From positions 1 through 43,538 of the forward strand of contig JADNRY010000498.1 of NCBI GenBank assembly GCA_015501585.1: a stretch of DNA of 43,538 bases, given 5' to 3'. This DNA is from Rhodocollybia butyracea (lineage: Eukaryota > Basidiomycota > Agaricomycetes > Agaricales > Omphalotaceae). The notes under the pieces are model-generated. The model did not search any database. It had not been told where the DNA came from and saw nothing but the letters and a program-made list of their open reading frames with translations. This document shows positions 30,358-40,699 of this stretch, one piece after another (the stretch's first letter is position 1; each line of letters opens with the position of its first letter). The position numbers were made by a program, and so were the translations under genes.

Positions 30358-31818
30358 ATGAGCCATCAGCTTGAGCATAAAGCCCGGTCTGCCGAGCTTC
30401 ACCGCAGGAAAGCCCATCTCAACCGTGCTCTTGAGCTTTTACCGCCAGACACACAACCTCCTTTGATTCTTCCGTCGCCGGCTTCGCCTTCTCCGACTGG
30501 TATGTCTCTTTTTACTAGTGTTGAAACTAATCAACTAATTTCTTTCCATCTAGCGCTCACTAGTGCGAAAACGACCGCAACTCCGATAATTCCGACAACG
30601 CCAGTAGTGGTTGCTAAGCCTACTACGACTCCTGCTACTGACAGTACTACGGCTAAAACTACGTCCACCTCGAGCTCTGCTACATCGACTACGTCTACTT
30701 CAAGTGCTTCTTCGACTAGTACTACTTCCAGTACTTCATCAAGTTCAACTACCTCGTCCCCAAGTACCACTGCAGTATCTACCGTGCGTAACTTATTTAC
30801 TGGGCTAGTGCTTCCCCTCACAAGCTCCTTTAGACTCCTAAGGCTACTGTCCCTAGTAGTACAGCAACAGCTTTTGTCACCTTCACGCCTTCTGCTTCTG
30901 CGTCCCACACAGGAAGTGCTATCTCATCCAGTTCAACGAGCTCTACCTCTAGTGGTATCGGAGCAGGCTCAATTGTTGGTGCCATCTTTGGTACGATTGG
31001 AGGAGTCCTTGTCGTTGCAGTTATCGTTGCATTCATCGTCGTAAGTTTTACCTATCATCTACCACTAACTCCGCTGAATTAAAAAAAAAATTACAGCGTC
31101 GAGTCCGCAAAAACAAAGTGGAAGAAGAGCACTTTAATGCTTCCCAATTCCGCCGCTCTGCTGCTCTCATTGATGACGAGTTCGGTAACGACAACTTTTC
31201 TGCTCGTCCTCCCACCATGATCGCTCGTCACATGGCTCACTCTCCCGCCCTTCCTCCCGTCAGCTATGGCAACTATCCCAACCCTGATGCTTACTCCGCT
31301 GACCCCTACGCCGCTACACAATTCAATACCGGCGATCCCTACAACCAATACAACAACAACGCATACCCTGCCTATACCCAAGAGCCCGTCTACACTCTCA
31401 ACCGCGCAAATTCTTTCCCACCCGGCAACCCTATCTCTCCCAGCGGTTCCGTAGAGGGAATGGACGCAGCTACGGCTCATAACACGTATCTCAATAGACA
31501 ACCTACGCTTCGAGAACATGATTCCTATACCCATCCTGCAGCGAATATGCCCCAACAGTATCTCAACCTGAACCGTGTTGCCAGCCCGCCTGATACCCCT
31601 CGTCTGCGACCCCTTTGCATAACCCTCACCAAGAGATGCACAACCCGCACGACGAGATGTATAACCCGCACGATAACGGTAACATGCACAACCCGCATGA
31701 TGACATCGCATACCCTTCGCTTGGTGCTCATGCTGGAGGTTCTGCTCCGCCCGCCGGGCCAGAACACAGAAGGCCTGAAACTGTTTACGATCCCGAAGAT
31801 GCCTACGGTGGAATGTAA
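30358..31818 (+). pseudogene. Ser/Thr-rich single-pass membrane protein, paralogue 2 (one frameshift in the tail)
   Basis: Exons 30358-30499, 30554-30783, 30834-31040 and 31097-31818 have the same number and phases as paralogue 1. The protein starts with a charged N-terminus without an obvious signal peptide, then a Ser/Thr-dense stalk, a transmembrane helix (about residues 168-193), a basic RRVRKNK segment, the shared FNASQFRRSA block and a long tail. In the tail the frame of exon 4 would run on to 31972, but the family ending DPEDAYGGM lies in another frame, open from 31594 and stopping at 31816-31818. A one-base loss near 31594-31605 (ACCCCTCGTCTG) explains this. The restored region includes repeated (M)HNPH(D/Q)EM units. 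A 32-nt intron would also fix the frame but is too short. It may be functional if the indel is a sequence error. Confidence 0.75.
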
Positions 31819-32630
31819 ACAAACCAAGTCGACATCCAATATTTATTGCAGGCTTCTATATCCGCACCATTTGTATCTCAAGCGTTTTGTTTCCGAATTT
31901 CTCCGCTTTAACTTTATAAAACCGTACTCTTTATCGCTTTTTTTGAATTTCGAAAACGGTATGTCTTTTTAGTCTCGCGTTATGCCAGTTTCTTTATAAA
32001 TTCTTGCTGCGCTGCGCTTATATACAACCCATTCCTCATGTCTTCACACTCTCTATCCCATCCTAGTCCACCTTCCTGTATGTAAATTTTTATCATTCTT
32101 TATGTTTAACCTCGTTCGCTTATCGCAGGAAAAGGTTGGATAATGATGGATGGTTGGATTCCAATTCGAGGAATCATACACCACTCTTATTCTTCCAATT
32201 CTCGAACGGTGTGCACTGGCTGCACTCATGTTCGTCGTCTTATTCATCTATTCATCTCCACGGTCTTGACCTGACCTTTATTTTTAAATCAATCAATTTT
32301 TCACTTACTCGCGTATACATGGTACTCAGTACTGACGTATTAACACGATAAAGGATGTACACATTCAATGACGATTGTCAATCATTAACGCCCTGTCCTG
32401 GATTTCATTTAACGCAAACAAGCATACCTAGCGAGCAGGTAAGTGATTCTGATTTGTGAGTATCGATTTCGATTTGTTTAAGTTTCGAGCACATACATAC
32501 GATATACGTACCTGACTGTTTTTTTCCGTTCTCACTGGATCTTGCCCTGGAGCAAACGATCGATAAACACCCACTCGTGGATATCGGTTTGATGATTTAT
32601 TCCAAGCTTCAATGAAACGAGAAACAAGGT
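31819..32630. other. 3' flank of paralogue 2, no gene recognised
   Basis: This AT-rich sequence probably contains the 3' UTR of paralogue 2. Short frames on both strands carry no recognisable motif. Confidence 0.4.
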
Positions 32631-32639
32631 TTAGGGGCG

Positions 32640-33830
32640 GGATAACTATACAGATGCAACTCGATGAATCTAAGCATCCCCGTTCAAACCTGGCCAAAGA
32701 GTACCAGTGCGTACTACGGCTCGCCGATGATCCTATGGTTAAGTTCAAGCCAGATCTCGTCGCTATGCTGGATAAAATTTCCAGCAAGCTGGTCCGAAGC
32801 CAAGCCAGACCCTTGGTGCATTAATGTCAAAGCTAGATATATGATACAGGTTCGATCGAATTCCAGGCTATCATCTGGGGGGGACGAGCGCTTTGACTGC
32901 TTATTGAGTTCCATGCTAACTAAACTCATAGAAATCCCACTGAGCCCGAACGTTTGAAATTTGAGCAGAGATTTATGCTCCCCGTAGTGAGCGGGGCGCG
33001 GCCATCTCCTAGTAATTGTTCCCCCTCTTCCTGAGTACAAGTTGGATTCTAGAAAGATTCCATCTATATCTGGCCAAATAGCAAATAGTGCTGCTGCAGT
33101 TCGGCGGCGGTCCTAGTGGTATGATCAAGATTGGAGCTTGATCTTCGCTATTCTCAATGAAAATTCTCAAAGAAGCTGACTAAAAATGAAGCGCGAACTT
33201 GCCAGGTTTTCGTTGACGTCAGTTGCAAAGCTGGATATACAGATTATGCCTTTGGCCCGTTTGGCATCGTGGGTCTAAGCGTACTTCAAGCGTACTTACG
33301 CCACAAATGCAACTCGATAAGGCCCAGCTTTGTAAACTTGGCTAAATAGGCCTCAATACTCTTACTGCTCGGCGGTGCCAGTCGTATGGTCAAGTTGGTT
33401 CGCTATTCTAACTAGGCTGAGTAGGACTTCGGAGCATTATCAAAGCCAGACCTCGGCGGTGGTCCTATGGGTAAACCTGCAGCTAGTTCATAGCTATTCC
33501 AAACGACTAAGGTATAAAACCCAAAGTCGATTTCGGAGCATTAACGCTAAAGCTGAGGCACACGTTGTTTGCCTTTGGCTCCTTTGGTGGCATGAACGTT
33601 TCTATCACTATATGTAAGTAAAGGTGTAGAAACTTCTTAATAAGGTGGAACTGAACTCCCGTTCCGTGTAATGAATTCTCCCTTCCTTCCTTCCGGCTGG
33701 GATCTGAGCTCCCGTAGTATGCGGAGGCCGCTTTACTGCCTAGTGATCGTTTCTTTTGGCGCGGAAGGTCCTTCTCTGGGTACTTGGGCTCTAGAAAATT
33801 GCATCAATAACTTGACCCCCTTCGAGGGTA
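32640..33830. repeat. Diverged tandem duplication of about 0.65-0.73 kb
   Basis: Blocks recur in the same order: ATGCAACTCGAT(G)A at about 32655 and 33308; a CTGGCCAAA/TTGGCTAAA block followed by a CGGCGGTGCC or equivalent; and, near the unit ends, (T)CCCCGTAGTGAGCGG at 32978 against CTCCCGTAGTATGCGG at 33708, followed by CTAGTAATTGTT against CTAGTGATCGTT and TTCTAGAAAGATTCCATC against CTCTAGAAAATTGCATC. The words TCGGAGCATTA and GGTCCTATGG recur inside. No frame is conserved, so this is probably non-coding or long-decayed sequence. Confidence 0.5.
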
Positions 33831-35560
33831 CATCACTATATGCCATTCACCAGGACTCATGTACAGTATCATGACACAGCGTGCAGAGTTTATATCGATA
33901 AGTTACCTTTTTTGCCTAGCGTTGCCGCTGAAGTCAGAAGCAATCGGGAAGGAATATAACATCGGTTTTTGACTTTCCAAATGAAGTTCATTTCGGGAAG
34001 GAACTATATAGTAAATGCGTCTTTCTACTTACTGTCAGATACCTTTTAACCGACACAAGTAGTGTACAGTGTGTCACAGACGGTGCCAGGATCTGGAACG
34101 CAAGCCCTCCGAGGACACTGAAGATGTGAGACCAACTGTCACTCACACCGAAGTAGGGAAAATTTCGCTCGATGGATACGTGTACTACAGCCATCGATTT
34201 CCTGACTTCAAATTCCGTCCGACTCGTTGTTTAGAATCGTATTTTGTATCCGGATCTGTTCTTCAGCAAAAAATCTGGTGCATCATGAGTAACTTGGAAC
34301 TTTCTGATTTATTTTCAGACCATATTAGCCCTCGATTGGCGGGAAGCTTCAGGACAGGCATCATAGCCTACACTGGCAGCCGCGTCGCGCGTTACATCGA
34401 ATACATGACCATTCTGCCTGTCCTCGTGCTCCAGTGATGATTGTTTACGTCTGTACGAGATTGTATTGCCATAAGGCAATCACTGTCTCCGGAAGCTTCG
34501 CACATTGATAATAAGTACTCACATACATATGATGTCGACATGAGTGGAACCCACTACAAGTTGTAACAATGCATGTGCCGGAATGTATTTTCCCTGGTTT
34601 TCTTTTTCAAAAAGATACCAGTAACTTCTTGCATTTGACAAGCTTCAGATGTCGTAGGTACTGAAGTGATTCCGACCATGTATCTAAATCCGGCTAAGCC
34701 AAAGCTGTATATATGGGCCTGATTCAGCCTCATGGTAACTTCACTGAGCTTGAGCTTTTGGCTGCTTCAAACTCGCATATCTGGAGGGCTATGCAGTCTC
34801 TCCCTCCTGAAATTTTCTTGTTTTCATTTTTGGGAGGAATTCTTTCCTTCGGTGCTGAAACCTTCCGACATCGATAACTCGCATCGATAAGGTCAAATCG
34901 AGTGTCGGGAAACACTAAAGTGTGCCGGTCCATTGAGCCAGGGTATTAAGGCACGGGTTATAACCCGACGTTAGCGCGTTCGCGTTAGCGTTAAACAGAT
35001 GGACTTTGAATATGGCGGCACTGCCACTGGATTCTGCCGGGGTTGTCGAATTTCTAATGTTGATGTATTCTCGCCTTTCCGGAAAATATTTTCTCACTAT
35101 TGGATACGTTCTTTCACTATTCAATGGACGCTATGGTACAGAGGGACCGCCAGAGTCCATACTGAGTACGAAACCAAGCTTCGCATACTACTCTCCTATA
35201 ATAGGTTATTTTGTCCATGTCTTGCCATCTTGCCACCATGAGGCTATCTATAGAAGAAAAATTCATCACACGGCATGATTTGAACGCCGGATGATCCAGA
35301 GAATAGCGATTTAATATCTAATATCCGGTAGAGACTCGGAGATATAATGAGTCCGACCTGACAGAGTGGGAAGAGCCCAATCTGGGTGCTGAAGCGCAGA
35401 AGCTGAGATGGTATCGCGAAAAGAAGCATTACTGAAAATGTAAATGTGAAAAAACTGACAGTCCTGCGTGAATTGCGTGTCGCGGCTCTTGAACGAGTGC
35501 CTATCACACAGCAGTAGTAAATCATTCCACATAAATTATTTCAATAGATAAGAGGGAATG
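33831..35560. other. No gene recognised
   Basis: This stretch contains a 122-codon plus-strand frame (34069-34437) and smaller ones, none with a family signature or codon pattern that stands out. A block CAAAGCTGTATATATG near 34700 recurs near 39202 upstream of the second terpene-cyclase copy, so part of this sequence may belong to the same duplication. ATCGATAA words cluster near 34872-34892. Confidence 0.35.
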
Positions 35561-35641
35561 ACCATAATAGCACAGCAGCTTGACCGAAACAGGTCGGAAA
35601 GAAAATAGGCAAAAGAGCGACTTGGCCACTTCTACAGAGCC

Positions 35642-35649
35642 TATAAAAG
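35642..35649 (+). promoter_or_regulatory. TATA box of terpene cyclase copy 1
   Basis: TATAAAAG lies 49 nt upstream of the ATG at 35691, a good position for a fungal promoter and support for that start. Confidence 0.55.
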
Positions 35650-35690
35650 ACACTCATGCACGTCTATCGTACCCAGACCTCAACCGCACA

Positions 35691-36808
35691 ATGGCTCCTT
35701 TTACACTTCAGTCCATCGACACCGCCGACGTTGCTTCGTACTTCAGTGCACTTCCAGTGAAAAACTGTCAGCTCGAAGCACAGTCAACTATAGACGAAGC
35801 CTTGCGGGCCACCATCCAAAGTTGTACAGTCCCCGACGCCAGAGAAAGAAAGAAAGCAGAATATCGTCACACCAACCCTGCAGGAAAACCTATTTGGATT
35901 GTGTTTTCCATTGTCAGAGAAGGAACGACTCAAATATGTTGTCCAGTTCATCGAGTTCCTGTGCATCGTCGATGGTAGGTATCTCATTATCGCCCATTGA
36001 TCATTTTTTCAACGGATTTGCGCTAGATGTGATGGAAGATCTTCCTTTCGGCGAGGCGTGCATCGAACATGCTATCTTGCGCCAGGCTCTATACAAAAAG
36101 TACGATGACGATAAGTATGTTGGCCAGCTCGTCGGTGGGATGAAAATGTTCCTGCGAAACATTCGCTTGGAACTCGCAGACCAAAACGATCCCGAGAGTG
36201 AAAACCTACTTGCAACTTTGGACTCTAGTCTTCACAACAGAGATAGTATTGACAGGGAGTTCGAAACCCTAGAAAGTTATATTCCGTACAGGAAGACTAA
36301 TTTCGACTACGAGTATGTGGCACTTATTCTTGAATTGACACAGGACATTGATCAACGTATTATCCAGTTTCGTGTGCCAGCTGATTCGTTGGGCCATGAA
36401 AATCCCACTGAAATTGGCCGAAAAAGAAGAACTGCTGGCCCGAAAATACGAGCACGTCATTGGTGTTATCGTGGGCCTGACGAACGACTATTTTTCGTGG
36501 CAGATGGAGCGTGGACAGCCTACAGACAGATTCGGAACGCGGTTCCAGTTTTGATGAAGGAATATAATCTGCCGGATGAACGAGCTAGGACGTTGCTGAA
36601 GGGGATTATCGTGAATGAAGAAGAGAAAGTGAGGACGCTCAATTCCGAAATGGACACTAGGAAAGACGTATCTGAGGATCTTAAAAACTATACGAATGCA
36701 TTGGGGTTATTCGCGGCAGGCTACAGCTTTTGGTGTGCGACTTGTCCCAGATATAGTCGTCCCCAGACAGAGGAGGATTTTGCCGCGCCAAATGGAACCG
36801 TCTGTTAG
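35691..36808 (+). pseudogene. Class I terpene cyclase domain protein, copy 1 (two frameshifts)
   Basis: Exons 35691-35974, 36027-36312 and 36368-36808 encode a protein of about 330 residues resembling the terpene-cyclase half of fungal chimeric di/sesterterpene synthases (fusicoccadiene/ophiobolin type). Seen directly: an Asp-rich metal-binding motif DDVMED created across intron 1, an SYIPYRK segment, the second metal motif NDYFSWQME (about 36483-36509; N-D-x-x-S-x-x-x-E pattern) and a CPRYS motif near the end. The prenyltransferase half is absent, so it would need a polyprenyl diphosphate made elsewhere. The frame is broken twice: an extra A in the A-run at 35884-35887, and one base missing near 36524-36528 (GACAGATTCGG). 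With a TATA box and clean splice sites it looks recently lost, or the indels are assembly errors. Confidence 0.78.
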
Positions 36809-37201
36809 AAATGTTAATAGTTTATAATACTTACAAGTAATTGGCGTCGCCGTCTTTGTTATGCAGAATGATCAAGTTGAGGTGGCGAGATAGTAGCGAA
36901 TGAAGTCTTCTTCGCCAGGCAATCAATATCTGGCAAAAGTTCGGTACTACAAGAGCTTCAAATACATTTCATGTAGGGAGTCCACTCCCCAAAATAGCGA
37001 AGTTTTGATTATGATATGGTGCCAAGGTCTTCTGAACAGTGATGTTAGCTTGAGAACTATAAAATGGGAATGAGGCGGCAGACTGGTACCACTGACTTTG
37101 TCCCTCCGTCCTTCGTCTCCTTCCTTCAGAGAACGTGAACTCAAAGCACTTTTCAAATGAGTTGACAGAGTGGTTCACGACCTGTGTTTAAAGAATGAAC
37201 C

Positions 37202-37265
37202 AGTATTCTCTTCGCAAAAGACTGCTGGCTAGCGTTTAAGTAGCCTAGCTAGCGAAGAGAATACT
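37202..37265. repeat. Small inverted repeat (14-bp arms)
   Basis: AGTATTCTCTTCGC and its exact complement are separated by 36 bp. The interval holds CTAGC words and a copy of GCTAGCGTTTAAGT. It could be a hairpin or the trace of a small insertion. Confidence 0.6.
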
Positions 37266-37324
37266 CGTTAGCGTTTAAGTTTAACGTTACCGTTACTCAC
37301 GTGTTAGCTACCTCACGCTCACCA

Positions 37325-37347
37325 TGTAGTAGTAGTAGTAGTAGTAT
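37325..37347. repeat. (GTA)n microsatellite
   Basis: About seven consecutive GTA units follow CCAT. Confidence 0.85.
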
Positions 37348-39591
37348 TATACTCGGCTCCGCATCTCTCACCATGTTCTGGTGACTGCCATCACTGGAAC
37401 CAAAAATTTTCACGCTATAAGCTCATAGCGCAGGCCGATTGCACTGTGACCTGAGCTATATCTAGCCTTAGCTAGGCCTAAAGCGGCCCCCTTATCGGAG
37501 TGGTTCAGGTCTAAAGCATTCAAAGCCTAGGCCAGGTTTAATAATTTTTACAAGAAAATATGGCCCTTGCTAGTGATCTGTGGGTCTGACGACGATCACT
37601 TTTCATGGTGAATGGAAAGATAAAGACAGGCCACCGTTTTGATGAGGGAGCATTCTATTCTGCGGTTCACCATGTAAATTTCTATTTTCTATGTTGTAGC
37701 TCGTTAGATTGGCAGCTCCCAGCTTAGTTCCAGGAACAATTGGAGGATGATTATGTTCGTCTTTTAGATTTGCATGCACTGCGCCCGTATCTTCGGTGAT
37801 GACCATTCTATTAGGTGCTTCAATCGTTTCACGTACAGCAACTACTTAGGATTGACCTAAGTTAACTCAAGTACGTATCATGCTCTATCCACAAATGTGC
37901 TCACGACAATTTTCGGTACCATGTTCTAATTCATTTCGCTCAAGATAGGTGACCTTTTAGTGGCTAGATCTTCCGTTTCTGACTAGATCTGAAAGCCTTC
38001 AAGAAACAAGGTAAGCAGATCTGCGCATAGACCAAGGACAAAGCCGCAAGCACTGAAGGCTTATGACCTCCCTCCAAAATGAAAACGAACCAGGAACGAG
38101 AGCCTCCGTATGGACTTCAGCTACAAAGACCCAAATTTCGGAACCGAAAGCTCCCGCTCAGGGGGATTTCCCCGAGTTTCAACAAATTAAGAGGTACCTT
38201 TGACAGATAAAAACAGAAAACCTAATCAGTAACTTCTCTCGGATCGATAACATAGATATTGGCGAATCATGAAAAGACATCGGCGAAAATAGCGCGAGAG
38301 GCACTCAAAAGATACCACATTGTCAGACAAAGCGTCAATAGCTATGAATATATTGAACACTGACTTTCGGAATGACCCGTTTCATTTTTACACCTTCGGT
38401 TACTAATTGGAACTGATCCTATAATGGATAGATACCATTGGACGCTAACGAACGGTGTGGAGAATCCGACTCCATTAAGCTAACGAACAGTAATTCTACT
38501 TGTGCTGTACTGCCAGCTAGAGGGGGGTACGGCCACCAGTGCGATATAACCCTCGCGCTAATGTTTCTCGAAGTGTTTTTTTTCGGTAGTATGGCATGGA
38601 CTCGTACGAAGTATTTTTGGATTCCGATTCATTTCCGACCGTTATTCTCCCTTGAGTGATGAGTTGAAAGCAAGAAAAATGTGTTACCATGATACATGCA
38701 AGTGGCGTCAAGTTGCGTCGTGTACATCGGATCATCTAAGTATCTCTGTACATCCATTCTGCTTGTCCTCGATGATGATCTTTGTTTTGTTCCTGGTCTG
38801 TGTTTCTTAATTGTTTATATACGATCTTGTATGTCCATTCACATACCCATGAGGCTACTCTCGCTCCCAAGGCTTTATAGCCCCAATGAGATCACTTTTC
38901 CAAGGACCATGGTACTTACGTATATCTGTCTAGCACAAATTACCTTATCTCCCCTAGGCAGACTCAACTTCTTAATTTTGACAAACTACACAGCTCCATA
39001 CTAGCTATGCAACCATTGTGTCCCGAGCATGTGGACGCAAGTGTGTCCAAATAACCCGATCTGTGGTCGATTTCCGTCGGAGAGCTTAAGATGATAGATC
39101 TAAGTATATGTTTTTTAAGTAGATGCTTTGTTACAGTCTTACAGATCAAATTGAATCTTGATTGTGACTTTTTGATCTCAAGCATCGAGATCCCACACGT
39201 CAAAGCTGTATATATGAGGCGGCTTGGAGACGGCCAGGCTCGAATTTTTTTCATCGAGCTGATATTGGGGCTGGGATATAAAGGTAGCCTGTAAGGATCT
39301 GATAGTCTCTAGACTTTTTTCTTTCGGCACCTGGAATGTCTAATCGATAATAGCTACCATCGATAACTAACTTCCAAATTCATTGTATGTGAAAGTACCT
39401 GATCGTTTGAAGCTTGATTACTAGAACGTAATAAAGGGAGGTCTAAGGTACATGAAAATATTCCGATACTAACGACAAGTTTTCATTTGAAGCGTCACAT
39501 TGACCTTCACTTGAGTATGATAGCACCGTCGCCGGAGTCTGCCGAAACTGTAAAATCTTACTTTCGGAATTTTCGTTCCGCAAACTATGTT

Positions 39592-40699
39592 CTTTTACAC
39601 CTCAGTCCATCGACACCACCGACGTTGCTTCGTACTTCAGCTCACTTCCAGTGAAAAACTGCCAGTTCGAAGCGCAGTCGACTATAGATGAAGCCTTGCG
39701 GACCACCATCCAAAATTGTACAGTCCCCGACGCCAGAGAAAGAAAGAAAGCGGAGTATCGTCACACCAACCCTGCAGGAAACCTATTTGGATTGTGTTTT
39801 CCATTGTCAGAGAAGGAACGACTCAAATATGTTGTCCAGTTCATCGAGTTCCTGTGTATCGTCGATGGTAGGTATCTCATTGTTGCCCATTAATGAAAAT
39901 TTTGACTGACTCCCTCTAGATGTGATGGAAGATCTTCCTTTCGGAGAGGCGTGCATCGAATATGCTATCATGCGTCAGGTTCTATACAAAAAGTACGATG
40001 ACGACAAGTATGTTGGCCAACTCGTCGGTGGGATGAAAATGTTCCTGCGAAACATTCGCTTGGAACTTGCGGACCAAAACGACCCGAGAGTGAACACTGA
40101 AAACCTACTTGCAACTTTGGACTCTAGTCTTCACAACAGAGATAGTATTGACAGGGAGTTCGAAACCCTAGAGAGCTATATTCCGTACAGGAAGACTAAT
40201 TTCGACTATGAGTGAGTTGACTTTATTCTTGAGTTGATGCAGGACGTTGACCGACGCATTATCTAGTTTCGTTTGCCAGCTGATTCGTTGGGCCATGAAA
40301 ATCCCGTTAAAATTGGCCGAAAAAGAAGAACTGCTGGCCCGAAAATACGAGCACGTCATTGGTGTTATTGTGGGCCTGACGAACGACTATTTTTCGTGGC
40401 AGATGGAGCGTGGACAACCTACAGACAGAAACGCGGTTCCAGTTTTGATGAAGAATATAATTTGCCGGACGAACAAGCTAGGACGTTACTAAAGGGGATT
40501 ATCGTGAATGAAGAAGAGAAAGTGAGGAAGCTCAATTCCGAAATGGACACTAGGAAAGGCGTTTCTGAGGATCTTGAAAATTACACGAGTGCGTTGGGGT
40601 TTTCGCGGCAGGCTACAGCTTTTGGTGTTCGACTTGTCCAGATATAGTCGTCCACAGACAGAGGAGGATTTTGCCGTACCATTGAATGAGAAAAAGTGA
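39592..40699 (+). pseudogene. Class I terpene cyclase domain protein, copy 2 (several lesions)
   Basis: This is a close copy of 35691-36808 with the same introns (39868-39919 and 40212-40266; the second is 55 nt in both copies). The first exon here keeps the correct frame through the run where copy 1 has an extra A, and the DDVMED motif, the SYIPYRK segment and NDYFSWQME (about 40382-40408) are all present. Lesions: the ATG at the equivalent start is out of frame (two bases missing near 39592); six bases are absent in frame near 40428 relative to copy 1's ancestor; one G is missing near 40447 (ATGAAGAAT against ATGAAGGAAT); and two more single-base losses lie near 40606 and 40640, before a CPRY-like end. 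The family ending runs to TGA 40697-40699. Not expected to be functional. Confidence 0.77.

Larger units (their letters stand above)
36809..39590. other. Between the terpene cyclase copies, no gene recognised
   Basis: 2.8 kb without a convincing gene. Present are a 14-bp perfect inverted repeat AGTATTCTCTTCGC (37202-37215 and 37252-37265), neighbouring repeats of (C/T)TAGCGTTTAAGT, a (GTA)n microsatellite at about 37325-37347, and an AGCTGTATATATG block near 39206. Open frames of up to about 100 codons show no motif. Confidence 0.4.

Noticed and set aside
30531..30908. 125-codon minus-strand Val/Glu-rich frame over paralogue 2
   Set aside because: It is the reverse of the Ser/Thr-rich stalk codons; composition alone keeps it open.
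31600..31632. 32-nt intron in paralogue 2 exon 4
   Set aside because: GT and AG fit the phase, but the length is too short and the removed codons contain the HNPH repeat.
34069..34437. 122-codon plus-strand open frame
   Set aside because: No recognisable motif, no clear promoter or splice context; length is within what random sequence gives here.
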